DNA from: Paraburkholderia fungorum
GTDB taxonomy: Bacteria; Pseudomonadota; Gammaproteobacteria; Burkholderiales; Burkholderiaceae
NCBI RefSeq assembly: GCF_900099835.1
Contig: NZ_FNKP01000002.1
Span: 1,798,001 to 1,862,000 of the forward strand
Direction of reading: 5' to 3'
DNA length: 64,000 nucleotides
The number at the start of each line of letters is the position of its first letter. Positions within the stretch are counted from its first letter, which is position 1. The notes below the pieces were generated by a model, which worked only from the letters and a program-made list of their open reading frames with translations, was not told the origin of the DNA and did not search any database. Positions 1 through 9,062 of the stretch are shown one piece after another. A program made the position numbers and the translations under genes.

Positions 1-291
1 TTCGCGGATCAACGCCTGGTACTTCAGCATGATGCGCATGCGCGCGCCAACCGGTGTGTCCTTCCACGTTTTGAACGCCGCGTGCGCGCTGCGGATCGCC
101 GCATCGACTTCATCGACGGTCGCGAACGGCACGCGCGCCAGCACCTGCTGCGTCGCAGGGTTCACGATATCGCGCCATTCGGCGGTTTTCGATTCGACGA
201 ACTCGCCGTTGATCAGCAGCTTGACGGTGGCAGCGTTGTTAACACCGGCGGCAACATCGTGCCCGGCCTGGTTCGAAGCAATGGTGCTCAT
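1..291 (-). CDS. mmsA: Methylmalonate-semialdehyde dehydrogenase, N-terminal 97 residues (runs off the left edge)
   Basis: CoA-acylating aldehyde dehydrogenase of valine, inositol and thymine breakdown: (methyl)malonate semialdehyde to propionyl- or acetyl-CoA. Only the N-terminus is present. It shows the family opening (KLLINGEFVES, then IVNPATQQVLARVPFAT and DEVDAAIRSAHAAFKTWKDT). The ATG at 291 is preceded by AGGAG seven bases upstream. It lies 54 bp downstream of the acyl-CoA synthetase gene on the same strand, so co-transcription is likely. The catalytic cysteine is outside the window, so membership in the CoA-acylating subgroup rests on the N-terminus and context. Confidence 0.9.
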   Translation of the reverse strand, partial: MSTIASNQAGHDVAAGVNNAATVKLLINGEFVESKTAEWRDIVNPATQQVLARVPFATVDEVDAAIRSAHAAFKTWKDTPVGARMRIMLKYQALIRE

Positions 292-345
292 GCTGAAACT
301 CCTGTGCAGTGGCCGCGCGGCGGCCGGACAGTCATGAAGAAAAGA

Positions 346-2037
346 TCAACGCAGATCGGGGAAGTCTTCTTCCCAGTATTCATCGGGCAGGCGCGCGGGT
401 TCTGCTGTGCGCTCCATTTCGCGGCGTCGCAATTCAACACGGCGAATTTTCCCGGAGATGGTTTTCGGCAGATCGCTGAATTGCAGGCGGCGAATCCGCT
501 TGTACGGTGCGAGCTTTTCGCGAGAAAACGCGAACACCGCGCGCGCAAGTTCGGGGCCGGCTTCGTAGCCTTGCCGCACGGTGACGAACGCCTTGGGCAC
601 CGACAGACGCATCGCGTCGGCGCTCGGCACCACCGCTGCCTCGCCGATCGCCTCGTGCTCGATCAGCACGCTTTCGAGTTCGAACGGACTGAGCCGGTAA
701 TCGGACGATTTAAAAACGTCGTCCGCGCGGCCGACGTACACGTAATAGCCGTCGTCGCGACGCAGCGCGACATCCGACGTGCGGTAGAAACCGTTGCGCA
801 TGGCCTGCGCGGTGGCATTGGCGATGTTCGCGTAGCCGGTCATCAAACCGAGCGGGCGTGCTGCGAGCGGCAACGCGATTTCGCCTTCGGTGACGGGCTG
901 ATCGTCAGCGTCGAGCAGTTCGATCGTGTAGCCGGGCAACGGGCGTCCCATCGACCCCGCCACCACCGGCTGACCCGGCGAATTGCCGATCTGGCAGGTG
1001 GTCTCGGTCTGGCCGAAGCCATCGCGAATCGTGATGCCCCACGCGTGCTTCACCCGCTCGATGATCTCGGGATTCAACGGCTCGCCCGCGCCGACAATCT
1101 CGCGCAGGCTGACCGGATAGTCGGCGAGCGGCTCCTGCACCAGCATGCGCCACACGGTAGGCGGCGCACACAGCGTGCTCACATTGAAACGGACCAGCGC
1201 GTTCAGCGTGTCCTTCGGCACGAAGCGCGCGAAGTTGTACACGAACACGCAGGCCTGCGCGTTCCACGGCGCGAAGAAGCAGCTCCACGCGTGCTTGGCC
1301 CACCCGGGCGAACTGATGTTCCAGTGAATGTCGTTTGGCTTGAGGCCGATCCAGTACATCGTCGACAGGTGGCCGACCGGATAGCTCTGATGCGTATGCT
1401 CGACCAGCTTGGGTTTGGACGTGGTGCCCGACGTGAAGTACAGCAGCATCGGATCGGTGGCGCGCGTGATGCCGTCCGGCGTGAATTGCGGCGACGCCTG
1501 GTACGCCGCGGCCAGATCGATCCAGCCGTCGCGCGGCGCGCCCACCGAAAAGCGCGTGAGGGGAACATCGAGCGAATCGAATTTGGTAAGTTCCGCACTG
1601 TCGATCACCGCGAACTTCGCGCCGCCTATCTGCACGCGGTCGCGCACGTCGTCGGCGGAAAGCTGGGTGGTGGCGGGCAGCACGATCGCACCGAGTTTCA
1701 TCGCGGCGAGCATCACGTCCCATAGTTCGACGCGGTTCGGCAGCATCAGCAGCAAGCGGTCGCCGCGCCCGACGCCCGCTTCGCGCAGGAAATTCGCCAT
1801 GCGCGCGGAGCGCTCCGACATCTGCGCATAGGAAAGACGCAAGCCGTCGCCAGCGGGGTCGTCGACGATCCACAGCGCGGGATTGTCGTTATCGCGCGCG
1901 ATCACGTCGAAATAATCGAGCGCCCAGTTGAACTCGCCCAGGGCCGGCCACGTGAATTCGCGGTACGCGCGCTCGTAGTCGGTTCGATGGCGCAACAGCA
2001 GATCGCGCGCGTCGAAAAAGGCCTTCGCTGCAGTCAT
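346..2037 (-). CDS. AMP-forming acyl-CoA synthetase (medium-chain/AcsM-like)
   Basis: Activates a carboxylic acid to its CoA thioester via an acyl-adenylate. The 563 residues carry the ANL-family motifs in order: the phosphate loop FTSGTTSKPK at 201-210, DGFGQTETT at 339-347, TSD at 420-422 with GRADDVFKSSDYRLSP at 436-451 (hinge and ribose-binding region), and the C-terminal catalytic lysine at 530 in PKTISGKIRR. Length fits the family. AGGAG precedes the ATG at 2037. Between an acyl-CoA dehydrogenase gene and mmsA it probably feeds a short or branched acid into valine-type oxidation; the actual substrate cannot be read from sequence. The 283-bp gap to the upstream dehydrogenase leaves room for its own promoter. 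Confidence 0.92.
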   Translation of the reverse strand: MTAAKAFFDARDLLLRHRTDYERAYREFTWPALGEFNWALDYFDVIARDNDNPALWIVDDPAGDGLRLSYAQMSERSARMANFLREAGVGRGDRLLLMLPNRVELWDVMLAAMKLGAIVLPATTQLSADDVRDRVQIGGAKFAVIDSAELTKFDSLDVPLTRFSVGAPRDGWIDLAAAYQASPQFTPDGITRATDPMLLYFTSGTTSKPKLVEHTHQSYPVGHLSTMYWIGLKPNDIHWNISSPGWAKHAWSCFFAPWNAQACVFVYNFARFVPKDTLNALVRFNVSTLCAPPTVWRMLVQEPLADYPVSLREIVGAGEPLNPEIIERVKHAWGITIRDGFGQTETTCQIGNSPGQPVVAGSMGRPLPGYTIELLDADDQPVTEGEIALPLAARPLGLMTGYANIANATAQAMRNGFYRTSDVALRRDDGYYVYVGRADDVFKSSDYRLSPFELESVLIEHEAIGEAAVVPSADAMRLSVPKAFVTVRQGYEAGPELARAVFAFSREKLAPYKRIRRLQFSDLPKTISGKIRRVELRRREMERTAEPARLPDEYWEEDFPDLR

Positions 2038-2320
2038 CGTCGTCTCCTGATGGCGCGGTATAAGCTCCGCTTTTATGTGCCGTTTTGGGTGCTGCTTTGT
2101 GTTGCGTGGTGTGCTGCTGGTTTGCTGCTTACGTGCAGAGTTTTAGTGCTGCATTTGCGTGCTGCGCTTCAGGTTCGTGCCTGTTTAGTTTCCCTGTCTA
2201 GCTTCCCTGCTTTGCCTGCCGAACCGCACACTTCGCGCGCCCGCAACCCGAAGCTTCCAGCAATCTATTTTGCGCCGAAATCACCGTCCAATCCGCGTTT
2301 AAACAGCATTTGAACCGCGC

Positions 2321-3454
2321 TTAGACATTCCGCGCGATCACCATCCGCTGCACTTCGCTGGTTCCTTCGTAGATCTGCGTGATGCGGGCATCGCGGTAAT
2401 GACGCTCCACCGCGTAGTCCTCGAGATAGCCATAGCCGCCGTGAATCTGGATCGCTTTCGAACAGACTTCCTCGGCCATCTCGGATGCAAACAGTTTCGC
2501 CTGCGACGCTTCCGACAGGCACGGCAAGCCCTCCGTGCGCAGCCGCGCCGCGTGATGCACGAGCAGGCGCGCGGCATTCAAACGCGTGGTCATGTCGGCG
2601 AGCATGTTGGCGATGCTCTGATGATCCTTCAGCGCGCGGCCGAACTGGACGCGCTCGCTCGCATAGCGGCGCGCGGCGTCGAACGCGGCGCGCGCGATGC
2701 CGACCGCCTGCGCGGCAATGCCAATCCGCCCGCCTTCGAGATTCGACAGCGCGATGCGCAACCCCTCGCCCGGCTCGCCAAGCAGATTCGCTTGCGGCAC
2801 GGCGCAGTCTTCGAGGGAAATCGGGCAGGTGTCGGACGCGCGGATGCCAAGCTTGTGCTCCGGCTTGCCGACGTTGAAGCCCGGCGTACCGGTCGGCACG
2901 ATGAACGCCGACAAGCCGCGCTTGCCCAGATCCGGGTCGGTGACGGCAAATACGATCGCGATGTCGGCGCGGCTGCCGTTGGTCACGAACTGCTTGCTGC
3001 CGTTGAGAATCCACATGCCGTCCCGCAGCACGGCGCGGGTGCGCAGATTGTTGGCTTCGGAACCGGCCTGCGGTTCGGTCAGGCAGAACGCGCCGATCAG
3101 GCGGCCGGTGGCGAGATCCTGCAGATAGCGTTCCTTCTGCTCGTCTCTGCCGAACGCGAGAATCGGGCCGCAGCCAACCGAGTTGTGCACGCTCACGAGC
3201 GTCGCGCAGGACGCGCAGCCTGCGGCGATCTCCTCGATGGCGAGCGCGTAGGCCACGTAGTCGGTGTAGGAGCCGCCCCATTCGGCCGGCACGATCATGC
3301 CGAGAAAACCGAGTTCGCCCATCTGCGTGACGACGCTTGCGGGCAGTTGCGCGTCGCGGTCCCATTGCGCCGCGTTCGGCGCGAGCTGTTCGGTGGCGAA
3401 GTCGCGAGCGGCGTCGCGGATCATCCGCTGGTCGTCGGTATAGAAGCTGTCCAT
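2321..3454 (-). CDS. Acyl-CoA dehydrogenase (isobutyryl/short branched-chain type)
   Basis: FAD-dependent alpha,beta-dehydrogenation of an acyl-CoA, passing electrons to ETF. The 377 residues match the usual length. Visible motifs are [18 protein letters not shown] (flavin/substrate region), [13 protein letters not shown], and the C-terminal [20 protein letters not shown] followed by YEGTSEVQR, which carries the catalytic glutamate position of short-chain enzymes. The start is the ATG at 3454 ([20 protein letters not shown]). The open frame continues upstream to 3649, but those residues are not protein-like. First gene of a leftward acyl-CoA synthetase/mmsA cluster, divergent from an AraC regulator. 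Context suggests isobutyryl-CoA in valine breakdown; that is inference. Confidence 0.92.
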   Translation of the reverse strand: MDSFYTDDQRMIRDAARDFATEQLAPNAAQWDRDAQLPASVVTQMGELGFLGMIVPAEWGGSYTDYVAYALAIEEIAAGCASCATLVSVHNSVGCGPILAFGRDEQKERYLQDLATGRLIGAFCLTEPQAGSEANNLRTRAVLRDGMWILNGSKQFVTNGSRADIAIVFAVTDPDLGKRGLSAFIVPTGTPGFNVGKPEHKLGIRASDTCPISLEDCAVPQANLLGEPGEGLRIALSNLEGGRIGIAAQAVGIARAAFDAARRYASERVQFGRALKDHQSIANMLADMTTRLNAARLLVHHAARLRTEGLPCLSEASQAKLFASEMAEEVCSKAIQIHGGYGYLEDYAVERHYRDARITQIYEGTSEVQRMVIARNV

Positions 3455-3621
3455 GGGCTCGGTCCTGTCCGGTGCGTGTGTTGCGGTGCGAGGCTTGAGT
3501 CGCGGGTCGCGCGCTCTTTCGTGACGATTCGCGATGCATCGGGTCGACGCATCCGCGCTCGTTCGACAACCAGTGTAAGGAAGCGGTCCGCTGCCTTCGA
3601 TGCTCAGCCCGATCAATCTCG

Positions 3622-3720
3622 CTGAGCGCTTTTGCCATACTGCTAACATTCAAGCAGGCTGACAGGCGCGATTTCAAGGGTTAGGTGAATCGCAATAGGG
3701 AAAACACTGAGCGCTTTTGC
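3622..3720. repeat. Exact 14-bp direct repeat in the divergent promoter region
   Basis: CTGAGCGCTTTTGC occurs at 3622-3635 and again at 3707-3720, 85 bp apart, about eight helical turns. Both lie between the divergent acyl-CoA dehydrogenase (start 3454) and AraC-type regulator (start 3739). AraC-family proteins bind direct repeats, so these are candidate operator sites. The second ends 18 bp before the regulator start, as expected for autoregulation. Confidence 0.6.
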
Positions 3721-3738
3721 AAGACAGGCTAGCCATCG

Positions 3739-4839
3739 ATGAAAAACGACAAGGGCACTATTTCGGTCAGCCTGGTCGCGGAGACCCTCGCGCTTGCGCG
3801 CGCACGCGGTTTCGACGCGCGTCCGCTGGCCGAGGCGGCCGGCATTGCCGCGCCGATGCTCGCGTCGCCTAAAAGCCGGGTTACGTCGGCGCAATACGGC
3901 GCGTTGTGGGTTGGCATTGCGCGCGCGCTGGACGACGAGTTCTTCGGCCAGGACTCGCATCGCATGAAAAGCGGCAGTTTTGTCGCGATGACACAGATGG
4001 CGCTCGGCGCGCGTAACGGCGCAAAAGCGCTGTCGCGGGCGGTCGGCTTCATGCGGCTGGTTCTCGACGATCTGAGCGTGCAGATCGATTTGCAGGGCGC
4101 AGCGAATCCGCAGCGCGTGCGGCTGCGTTTCGTCGAGCGCGAAGGCGCGCCGGCTCCGGCCATGTTTGCGTATGCAACCTACTTCATCCTCGTCTACGGG
4201 TTGGTGTGCTGGCTGGTCGGGCGGCGCATTCCGCTGCTCGAAGCGCGCTTTCGCTGTGCCGCGCCGCCCGCCGCGCACGAATACCGGCTGATGTTCTGCG
4301 ATCACATGACATTCGATCAGCCCGAATCGTACGTCGATCTGGCGCCTGATTTCCTCGACCTGCCCGTCATCCAGACGACGCGTTCGGCGCGAGCCTTTCT
4401 GCGCGACGCGCCCGGCAGTTTCATCGTCAAGTATCGGAACGTGGATTCGCTGGCGGCACGCGTGCGCAAGCTGCTGCGTTCGACGCCGATGGCCGCGTGG
4501 CCCGCCGCCGATCAGATGGCCGCGCGCCTGCATGTGGCGGAAGCCACGCTGCGGCGGCATCTGAAGCAGGAAGGCTATACGTATCAGTCGATCAAGGACG
4601 ATTTTCGGCGCGACATTGCGATCGGTGAACTGCAACGCAGCGAGCGGACGATTGCCGACATCGCGAGCGCGGTCGGATTTGCCGAGCCGAGTGCGTTTCA
4701 TCGCGCGTTTCGCAAATGGACGGGGATGCGGCCGGGCGATTACCGGCCTGCGCGTGAGCCGTCCCACACGCTAATGGATCGGCCGGTGAGCCAAAGCACC
4801 CGGGACTCACGCGCCGCGCCGAATCGGACTAAGCTGTAA
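3739..4839 (+). CDS. AraC-family transcriptional regulator
   Basis: 366-residue regulator. The N-terminal two thirds resemble the arabinose-binding-like ligand domain of OruR/AraC-type proteins, with the typical phrases LAEAAGIAAPMLASPKSRVT and FLDLPVIQTTRSARAFL. The C-terminal third is a double helix-turn-helix: MAARLHVAEATLRRHLKQEG, then IADIASAVGFAEPSAFHRAFRKWTGMRPGDYR. No strong Shine-Dalgarno precedes the ATG. It is divergent from the acyl-CoA dehydrogenase/synthetase/mmsA cluster and probably controls it, similar in logic to MmsR of pseudomonads. A 14-bp direct repeat in the shared promoter region is the likely binding site. The inducer is unknown. Confidence 0.9.
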   Translation: MKNDKGTISVSLVAETLALARARGFDARPLAEAAGIAAPMLASPKSRVTSAQYGALWVGIARALDDEFFGQDSHRMKSGSFVAMTQMALGARNGAKALSRAVGFMRLVLDDLSVQIDLQGAANPQRVRLRFVEREGAPAPAMFAYATYFILVYGLVCWLVGRRIPLLEARFRCAAPPAAHEYRLMFCDHMTFDQPESYVDLAPDFLDLPVIQTTRSARAFLRDAPGSFIVKYRNVDSLAARVRKLLRSTPMAAWPAADQMAARLHVAEATLRRHLKQEGYTYQSIKDDFRRDIAIGELQRSERTIADIASAVGFAEPSAFHRAFRKWTGMRPGDYRPAREPSHTLMDRPVSQSTRDSRAAPNRTKL

Positions 4840-4919
4840 GGAGCAGGCCAGCAGCCTTCTTCTGAGGTATCGGCCCGCGCCGTTCGATCACCGTCGATGC
4901 AGCGCGGCAGCCGTCAGCG

Positions 4920-6644
4920 ATGAGCACGACTCCGCGTCTCCCGTTCCGGCAGTCTGGTTCGCGTCATCCGCTTATCCGTGGCGGTCTCGCGGGCCGGTTG
5001 ATGCGCGGTTTGACCGCGCTTGGCGTCCTGTTGGCGTTCGTGTTCGCATCGTGCGAATCCTCCGCCCCGCTGCGGGCGGCGATTGCACCGGATAGCGTGG
5101 TGGTCGTTCCGGTGAATGGCGCAATCGGCCCGGGCAGCGCCGATTTCATCGTTCGCAGCCTGCAGCGCGCCGCCGACCAGCATGCGCAACTGGCAATTCT
5201 GCAACTCGATACGCCCGGCGGGCTGGACACGTCGATGCGGCAGATCATCAAGGCGATACTCGGTTCGCCGGTTCCGGTCGCCACCTTCATTGCGCCGAGC
5301 GGAGCGCGCGCGGCGAGCGCCGGGACTTACATCGTCTACGCGAGCCATATCGCGGCGATGGCGCCGGGCACGAATCTCGGCGCGGCCACGCCGATCCAGA
5401 TGGGAATGGGCGGAGCCGAGCCTCCCGGCGGTGGAATGCCGGGGTTGCCGTCGGCGGGAAAACCGGGGTTGACGGGTGACGATGGTGCGTCCGGCGCAGC
5501 CGGGATCGCCTCCTCTTCCGCTACGGCTGCGGCCGCGTCAAATCCGTCGCCGTCTTCGGCCGCGCTTCCGCTCGACACCCAATCGACCGAACTACGCAAG
5601 CAGGTTCACGACGCCGCCGCCTACATTCGCGGGCTCGCGCAGATGCGCGGGCGCAACGCCGACTGGGGCGAACGCGCGGTCCGCGAAGCCGTGAGTCTGT
5701 CGGCGCAGGACGCGCTCGCGCAGCACGTCGTCGATCTGATCGCGCGCGACGCCCCCGATCTGCTGCGTCAGATGGACGGCCGCACGGTCGCAGTCGCGGG
5801 CGGCAACGTCACGCTGCACACCGCGCACGCGCCGCTCGTGATCGTCGAGGCCGACTGGCGCAGCCGCTTCCTCGCGGTCATCACCGATCCCAACGTTGCA
5901 CTCGTCCTGCTGATGATCGGCATGTACGGCCTGTTCTTCGAGTTCGCCAATCCGGGCTTCGTGCTGCCCGGCGTGGTCGGTGCGATCAGCCTGCTGCTCG
6001 GGCTCTTTGCGATGCAGATGCTGCCGGTCAATTACGTCGGGCTCGGTCTGATCTTTCTCGGCATCGCGTTTCTGATCGGCGAGGCGTTTTTGCCGACTTT
6101 CGGCTCGCTCGGCTTCGGCGGCGTGGTCGCGTTCGTGATCGGCGCGATGATGCTGATGGATACCGACGTGCCCGGCTATGGCATCCCCCTGCCGATGATC
6201 GCCGCGGTCGTCGTCTTCAGCCTGGTGTTCGTGCTGGGCGTGTCGAGACTCGCGTTGCGCGCGCGTCGGCGGCCTGTGGTGACAGGTTCGGAGGCGCTGA
6301 TTGGCAGCGTCGGTGTGGTGCTCGACGACGGCTTGCAATCGGAACAACCCGGTCACGCACCGGCTGGCTGGGCGCGCGTGCACGGGGAGCGCTGGCGGGT
6401 GTCCAGCACAACGCCGCTCGCAGCGGATCAACCGGTGCGCGTGACCGCGCGGCACGGACTCACGTTGAGCGTGGTGCCGGTCGCGACTGTGGCGACGGCG
6501 GCGACGGCGGCGGTGCCGATGACGACGGCCATGGCTGCATCGGGCGCATCGACTGCATCGCGCGCAGCGGGCGCGGGTGTTCCCGGTGTTCCGGCCGCTC
6601 CAGGCACCGCGCCCGGACAGACACAACAAGGAGAACCCTCATGA
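4920..6644 (+). CDS. NfeD-type membrane serine protease (ClpP-class) with low-complexity insert
   Basis: Membrane protease of the long NfeD class, which partners with stomatin-like proteins. After a signal/anchor ([16 protein letters not shown]) comes a ClpP-like domain: [20 protein letters not shown], then [16 protein letters not shown] with the candidate nucleophile serine near residue 134. A conserved stretch follows ([21 protein letters not shown]; read in two parts). Four to five hydrophobic segments span about 310-440, and an NfeD OB domain follows. Residues of about 160-225 form a Gly/Pro/Ala/Ser insert with collagen-like character, and the last 55 residues are an Ala/Thr/Pro tail; both are unusual. 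The stop overlaps the slipin start (ATGA), indicating translational coupling. Confidence 0.9.
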   Translation: MSTTPRLPFRQSGSRHPLIRGGLAGRLMRGLTALGVLLAFVFASCESSAPLRAAIAPDSVVVVPVNGAIGPGSADFIVRSLQRAADQHAQLAILQLDTPGGLDTSMRQIIKAILGSPVPVATFIAPSGARAASAGTYIVYASHIAAMAPGTNLGAATPIQMGMGGAEPPGGGMPGLPSAGKPGLTGDDGASGAAGIASSSATAAAASNPSPSSAALPLDTQSTELRKQVHDAAAYIRGLAQMRGRNADWGERAVREAVSLSAQDALAQHVVDLIARDAPDLLRQMDGRTVAVAGGNVTLHTAHAPLVIVEADWRSRFLAVITDPNVALVLLMIGMYGLFFEFANPGFVLPGVVGAISLLLGLFAMQMLPVNYVGLGLIFLGIAFLIGEAFLPTFGSLGFGGVVAFVIGAMMLMDTDVPGYGIPLPMIAAVVVFSLVFVLGVSRLALRARRRPVVTGSEALIGSVGVVLDDGLQSEQPGHAPAGWARVHGERWRVSSTTPLAADQPVRVTARHGLTLSVVPVATVATAATAAVPMTTAMAASGASTASRAAGAGVPGVPAAPGTAPGQTQQGEPS

Positions 6645-7414
6645 TCGGTTTCACTTTCGGCTTCACCAGCATCCTGATTCTGCTGGCAGCCGCTCTGATT
6701 GCGTCGTCGATCAAGATTTTTCGCGAGTACGAACGCGGCGTCGTGTTCATGCTCGGGCGCTTCTGGAAGGTCAAGGGGCCGGGCCTCGTGCTGATCATTC
6801 CGATCGTCCAGCAATCGGTGCGGATGGATCTGCGCACGGTCGTGTTCGATGTGCCGCCGCAGGACGTGATCACGCGCGACAACGTGTCGGTGAAGGTTAA
6901 CGCGGTGGTGTATTTCCGGGTGGTCGATCCGGAGAAAGCGGTGATTCAGGTCGCCCGTTATTTCGAAGCGACCAGTCAGCTTTCGCAGACCACGCTGCGC
7001 GCCGTGCTCGGCAAGCACGAACTCGACGAATTGCTGGCGGAGCGCGAGCAACTCAACGCGGATATCCAGAAAGTGCTCGACGCGCAGACGGACGCGTGGG
7101 GGATCAAGGTATCGATTGTCGAAATCAAGCACGTGGATATCAACGAAACGATGATCCGCGCGATTGCCCGTCAGGCCGAGGCCGAGCGCGAGCGGCGCGC
7201 GAAGGTGATTCACGCGGAAGGCGAACTGCAGGCGTCGCAGCATCTGCTGGAGGCGGCGCAGACGCTCGCGCGGCAGCCGCAGGCGATGCAGTTGCGCTAT
7301 CTGCAAACCCTCACGACGATCGCCGCCGACAAGAACTCGACAATCGTTTTCCCGCTGCCGATCGATCTGCTGAGCGCGGTGCTGGACCGTTTCAGCAAGC
7401 CGTCGGGTCCGTGA
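6641..7414 (+). CDS. Stomatin-like SPFH/Band 7 protein (slipin)
   Basis: 257-residue membrane scaffold protein. An N-terminal hydrophobic hairpin ([17 protein letters not shown]) precedes the SPFH domain: [40 protein letters not shown], and [17 protein letters not shown] coiled-coil follows, rich in Ala/Glu/Arg ([20 protein letters not shown]). Length and motifs match bacterial slipins paired with NfeD. Its ATG overlaps the NfeD stop by four bases, so the two are an operon and probably form one inner-membrane complex. The role (membrane quality control or microdomain organisation) comes from family knowledge only. Confidence 0.94.
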   Translation: MIGFTFGFTSILILLAAALIASSIKIFREYERGVVFMLGRFWKVKGPGLVLIIPIVQQSVRMDLRTVVFDVPPQDVITRDNVSVKVNAVVYFRVVDPEKAVIQVARYFEATSQLSQTTLRAVLGKHELDELLAEREQLNADIQKVLDAQTDAWGIKVSIVEIKHVDINETMIRAIARQAEAERERRAKVIHAEGELQASQHLLEAAQTLARQPQAMQLRYLQTLTTIAADKNSTIVFPLPIDLLSAVLDRFSKPSGP

Positions 7415-7541
7415 ATCGCAGGCGTCGCCAGGACGTTTGGATCAGCGGATGAAATGGTGCATTGCCTTACCTCGCCTTACTCGCGATATCGCCCAAAACT
7501 ACAATAAAAGGGGCGCTTTAACCGCTCCAAAGGAGCCTGTC

Positions 7542-7802
7542 ATGAAGATCGTTTCTCGAGTTGGACTCGGCGCGTTGCTCGTCGCCGTGAGCATCGGCAG
7601 CGCATTGGCGCAGACCACGGCGCAGTCGTCCGATCCATCGGCGCCGAAAACGCGCGCGCAGGTGCGGGCGGATCTGATCGAGTGGCGCGCGGCTGGTTAC
7701 GATCCGCTGGACTGGATCGACTATCCGCAAAATGCGCAGCGCGCGGGCCGAATTGTTGCGGCGAGGCGCGCGCAGCAGGGCGGCGCGATGATGACGCAGT
7801 AG
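7542..7802 (+). CDS. DUF4148 small exported protein
   Basis: 86 residues with a clear signal peptide (MKIVSRVGLGALLVAVSIGS, then ALAQ) and the DUF4148 signature KTRAQVRADLIEWRAAGYDP in the mature part, followed by a Gln/Arg-rich C-terminus. The ATG at 7542 follows an AAGGAG-type site (aaaggagcctgtc). The frame continues upstream to 7437, but those residues are not signal-peptide-like. DUF4148 proteins are abundant in Burkholderia-group genomes and of unknown function, probably periplasmic. It stands alone between the slipin gene and a repeat-rich intergenic stretch. Confidence 0.88.
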   Translation: MKIVSRVGLGALLVAVSIGSALAQTTAQSSDPSAPKTRAQVRADLIEWRAAGYDPLDWIDYPQNAQRAGRIVAARRAQQGGAMMTQ

Positions 7803-7917
7803 TGAGCTGGGTGGCGGCTGGCGGCCTGCTGAACGGTTGGTGGTGGATGCACACATGCTGAACGGTTACTGCGCGCATGGGTGCCGCTCGTTGATTGTGT
7901 GAGTGCTTGTTTGTTGC

Positions 7918-8096
7918 CGCGTGTTGCCGTGAGCGTGCCGATTGTTGCGCGCGCTGGCGCGTGTTGCCGTGCGCCTGCCACTTGTTGCCCACACGCCTAC
8001 CGCTTGTTGTCCGTGCGCATGCCGCTTGTTACCGTGCGCCCGCAGCTTGTTGCCGTGCGTCCGCCGCTTGTCGCCGTGCGTCCGCCGCTGGTCGCC
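7918..8096. repeat. Degenerate ~21-bp tandem repeat array
   Basis: About eight copies of a unit close to cgcttgttgccgtgcgtccgc. The last three (8023-8043, 8044-8064, 8065-8085) are nearly identical and exactly 21 bp; earlier copies drift and vary between 19 and 22 bp. The array fills most of the 495-bp gap 7803-8297. On the + strand it is stop-free and in frame with the following gene, where it would encode heptads like PLVAVRP. I see no gene elsewhere in the gap. Confidence 0.8.
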
Positions 8097-8297
8097 CGTC
8101 TGCCTCCCGCCCCAATTGCCCGCATACCGACCGCCCAAGACCGCACGAATCGCAGACGCAATTGGTCCCGCATACCTATCGGGCCCGCATGCGCATCTCC
8201 ACTCCTCCACGCAATCCCCTTGCAACAACCGCCGCCGCGCGGGCAAGGTATCATCTCGCCCCTCCATTCTCTCCATCCCGCAGCCGGACTCCACACC

Positions 8298-8795
8298 ATG
8301 CCAATCTGGGTTGATGCCGACGCCTGTCCGGTCGTGATCAAGGACATGCTGTATCGCGCCGCGCGCCGTACCGACATGCCGTTGACGCTGGTCGCCAATT
8401 CGTTTTTGCGCGTGCCGCCGTCGCCGCTGATCCGCGCGATCCAGGTGCCCGCCGGTTTCGACGCCGCCGACAACCTGATCGCCGAGCGCGTGCTGCCGGG
8501 TGATCTCGTGATTACCGCCGACATCCCACTCGCCGCTGCGGTCCTCGCGAAGAATGCACAGGCGCTCGATCCGCGCGGCAACTGGTACACGCCGGGCACG
8601 ATCGAGGAACGGCTGCGCATGCGTGCGATGCTCGACCAGTTGCGCGGCAGCGGCGTCGACACGGGCGGCCCGGCCGCTTTCAGCGCTCGCGACAGCAAAA
8701 CTTTCGCAGGCGAACTGGACCGCTGGCTCGCACGACAGCCGCCGCCCGCTGATGCGCCGACGCCACACTCGCCCGACCAGGCACCGGATTCTTAA
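8298..8795 (+). CDS. YaiI/YqxD family (UPF0178, DUF188) protein
   Basis: 165 residues with the family opening [20 protein letters not shown] and the acidic motif [20 protein letters not shown], then [20 protein letters not shown]. The fold is PIN/NYN-like, so a nuclease-type activity has been suggested for relatives, but no function is established. The ATG at 8298 starts the conserved domain directly. The same frame is open back to 7881 through the 21-bp repeat array, giving a possible longer product, but the extra residues are repeat-derived. The C-terminal ten to fifteen residues (Pro/Asp/Ser-rich) look disordered. Confidence 0.9.
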   Translation: MPIWVDADACPVVIKDMLYRAARRTDMPLTLVANSFLRVPPSPLIRAIQVPAGFDAADNLIAERVLPGDLVITADIPLAAAVLAKNAQALDPRGNWYTPGTIEERLRMRAMLDQLRGSGVDTGGPAAFSARDSKTFAGELDRWLARQPPPADAPTPHSPDQAPDS

Positions 8796-8903
8796 GCTTT
8801 TACGCGCCGGTCCAGCGATGTAATGCGGGCCTGGGGCGTCAATCGTGATTACAATCCCGCCGTAACCCTGCGGCTGCGGCCGTTGCAGTTATCGGCGGTA
8901 ATC

Positions 8904-8947
8904 CGCAGTGATGCCGCAGTGATGCCGCAGTGATGCCGCAGTGATAG
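8904..8947. repeat. Four 11-bp tandem repeats upstream of the purine permease
   Basis: CGCAGTGATGC is repeated three times exactly (8904, 8915, 8926), and a fourth copy (8937-8947) ends in TAG instead of TGC. The period is one helical turn. It lies 116 bp before the permease start inside the 267-bp gap 8796-9062, where I find no gene. It could be a protein-binding array or simple slippage. Confidence 0.75.
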
Positions 8948-9062
8948 CTTTACCCGGCACCGAACGCGAACGGCCGCCCAACGCCGCGCCGCCAACGGTT
9001 CGCTACGATTTTGCCCGCCTCAACCACAACAAACGCTTTCTGAACAACGAGAGACCCGTCCC

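Noticed and set aside
82..1725. 547-codon frame opposite the acyl-CoA synthetase gene
   Set aside because: Arg/His/Ala-rich translation with no domain; a normal antisense shadow in high-G+C DNA, fully overlapped by a well-supported gene.
5592..6629. 345-codon minus-strand frame opposite the NfeD gene
   Set aside because: His/Arg/Gln-rich, no motif, no Shine-Dalgarno; shadow of the real gene.
7881..8297. N-terminal extension of the YaiI-type gene
   Set aside because: Open frame but composed of the tandem repeat; kept as a finding and not as the annotated start.
7866..8768. 300-codon minus-strand frame across the 21-bp repeats and YaiI gene
   Set aside because: Made of repeat-derived His/Gly/Arg runs and the complement of YaiI; no family resemblance.
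8796..9062. Purine riboswitch before the purine permease
   Set aside because: I could not find the three-way-junction core sequences; only the 11-bp repeats are visible.
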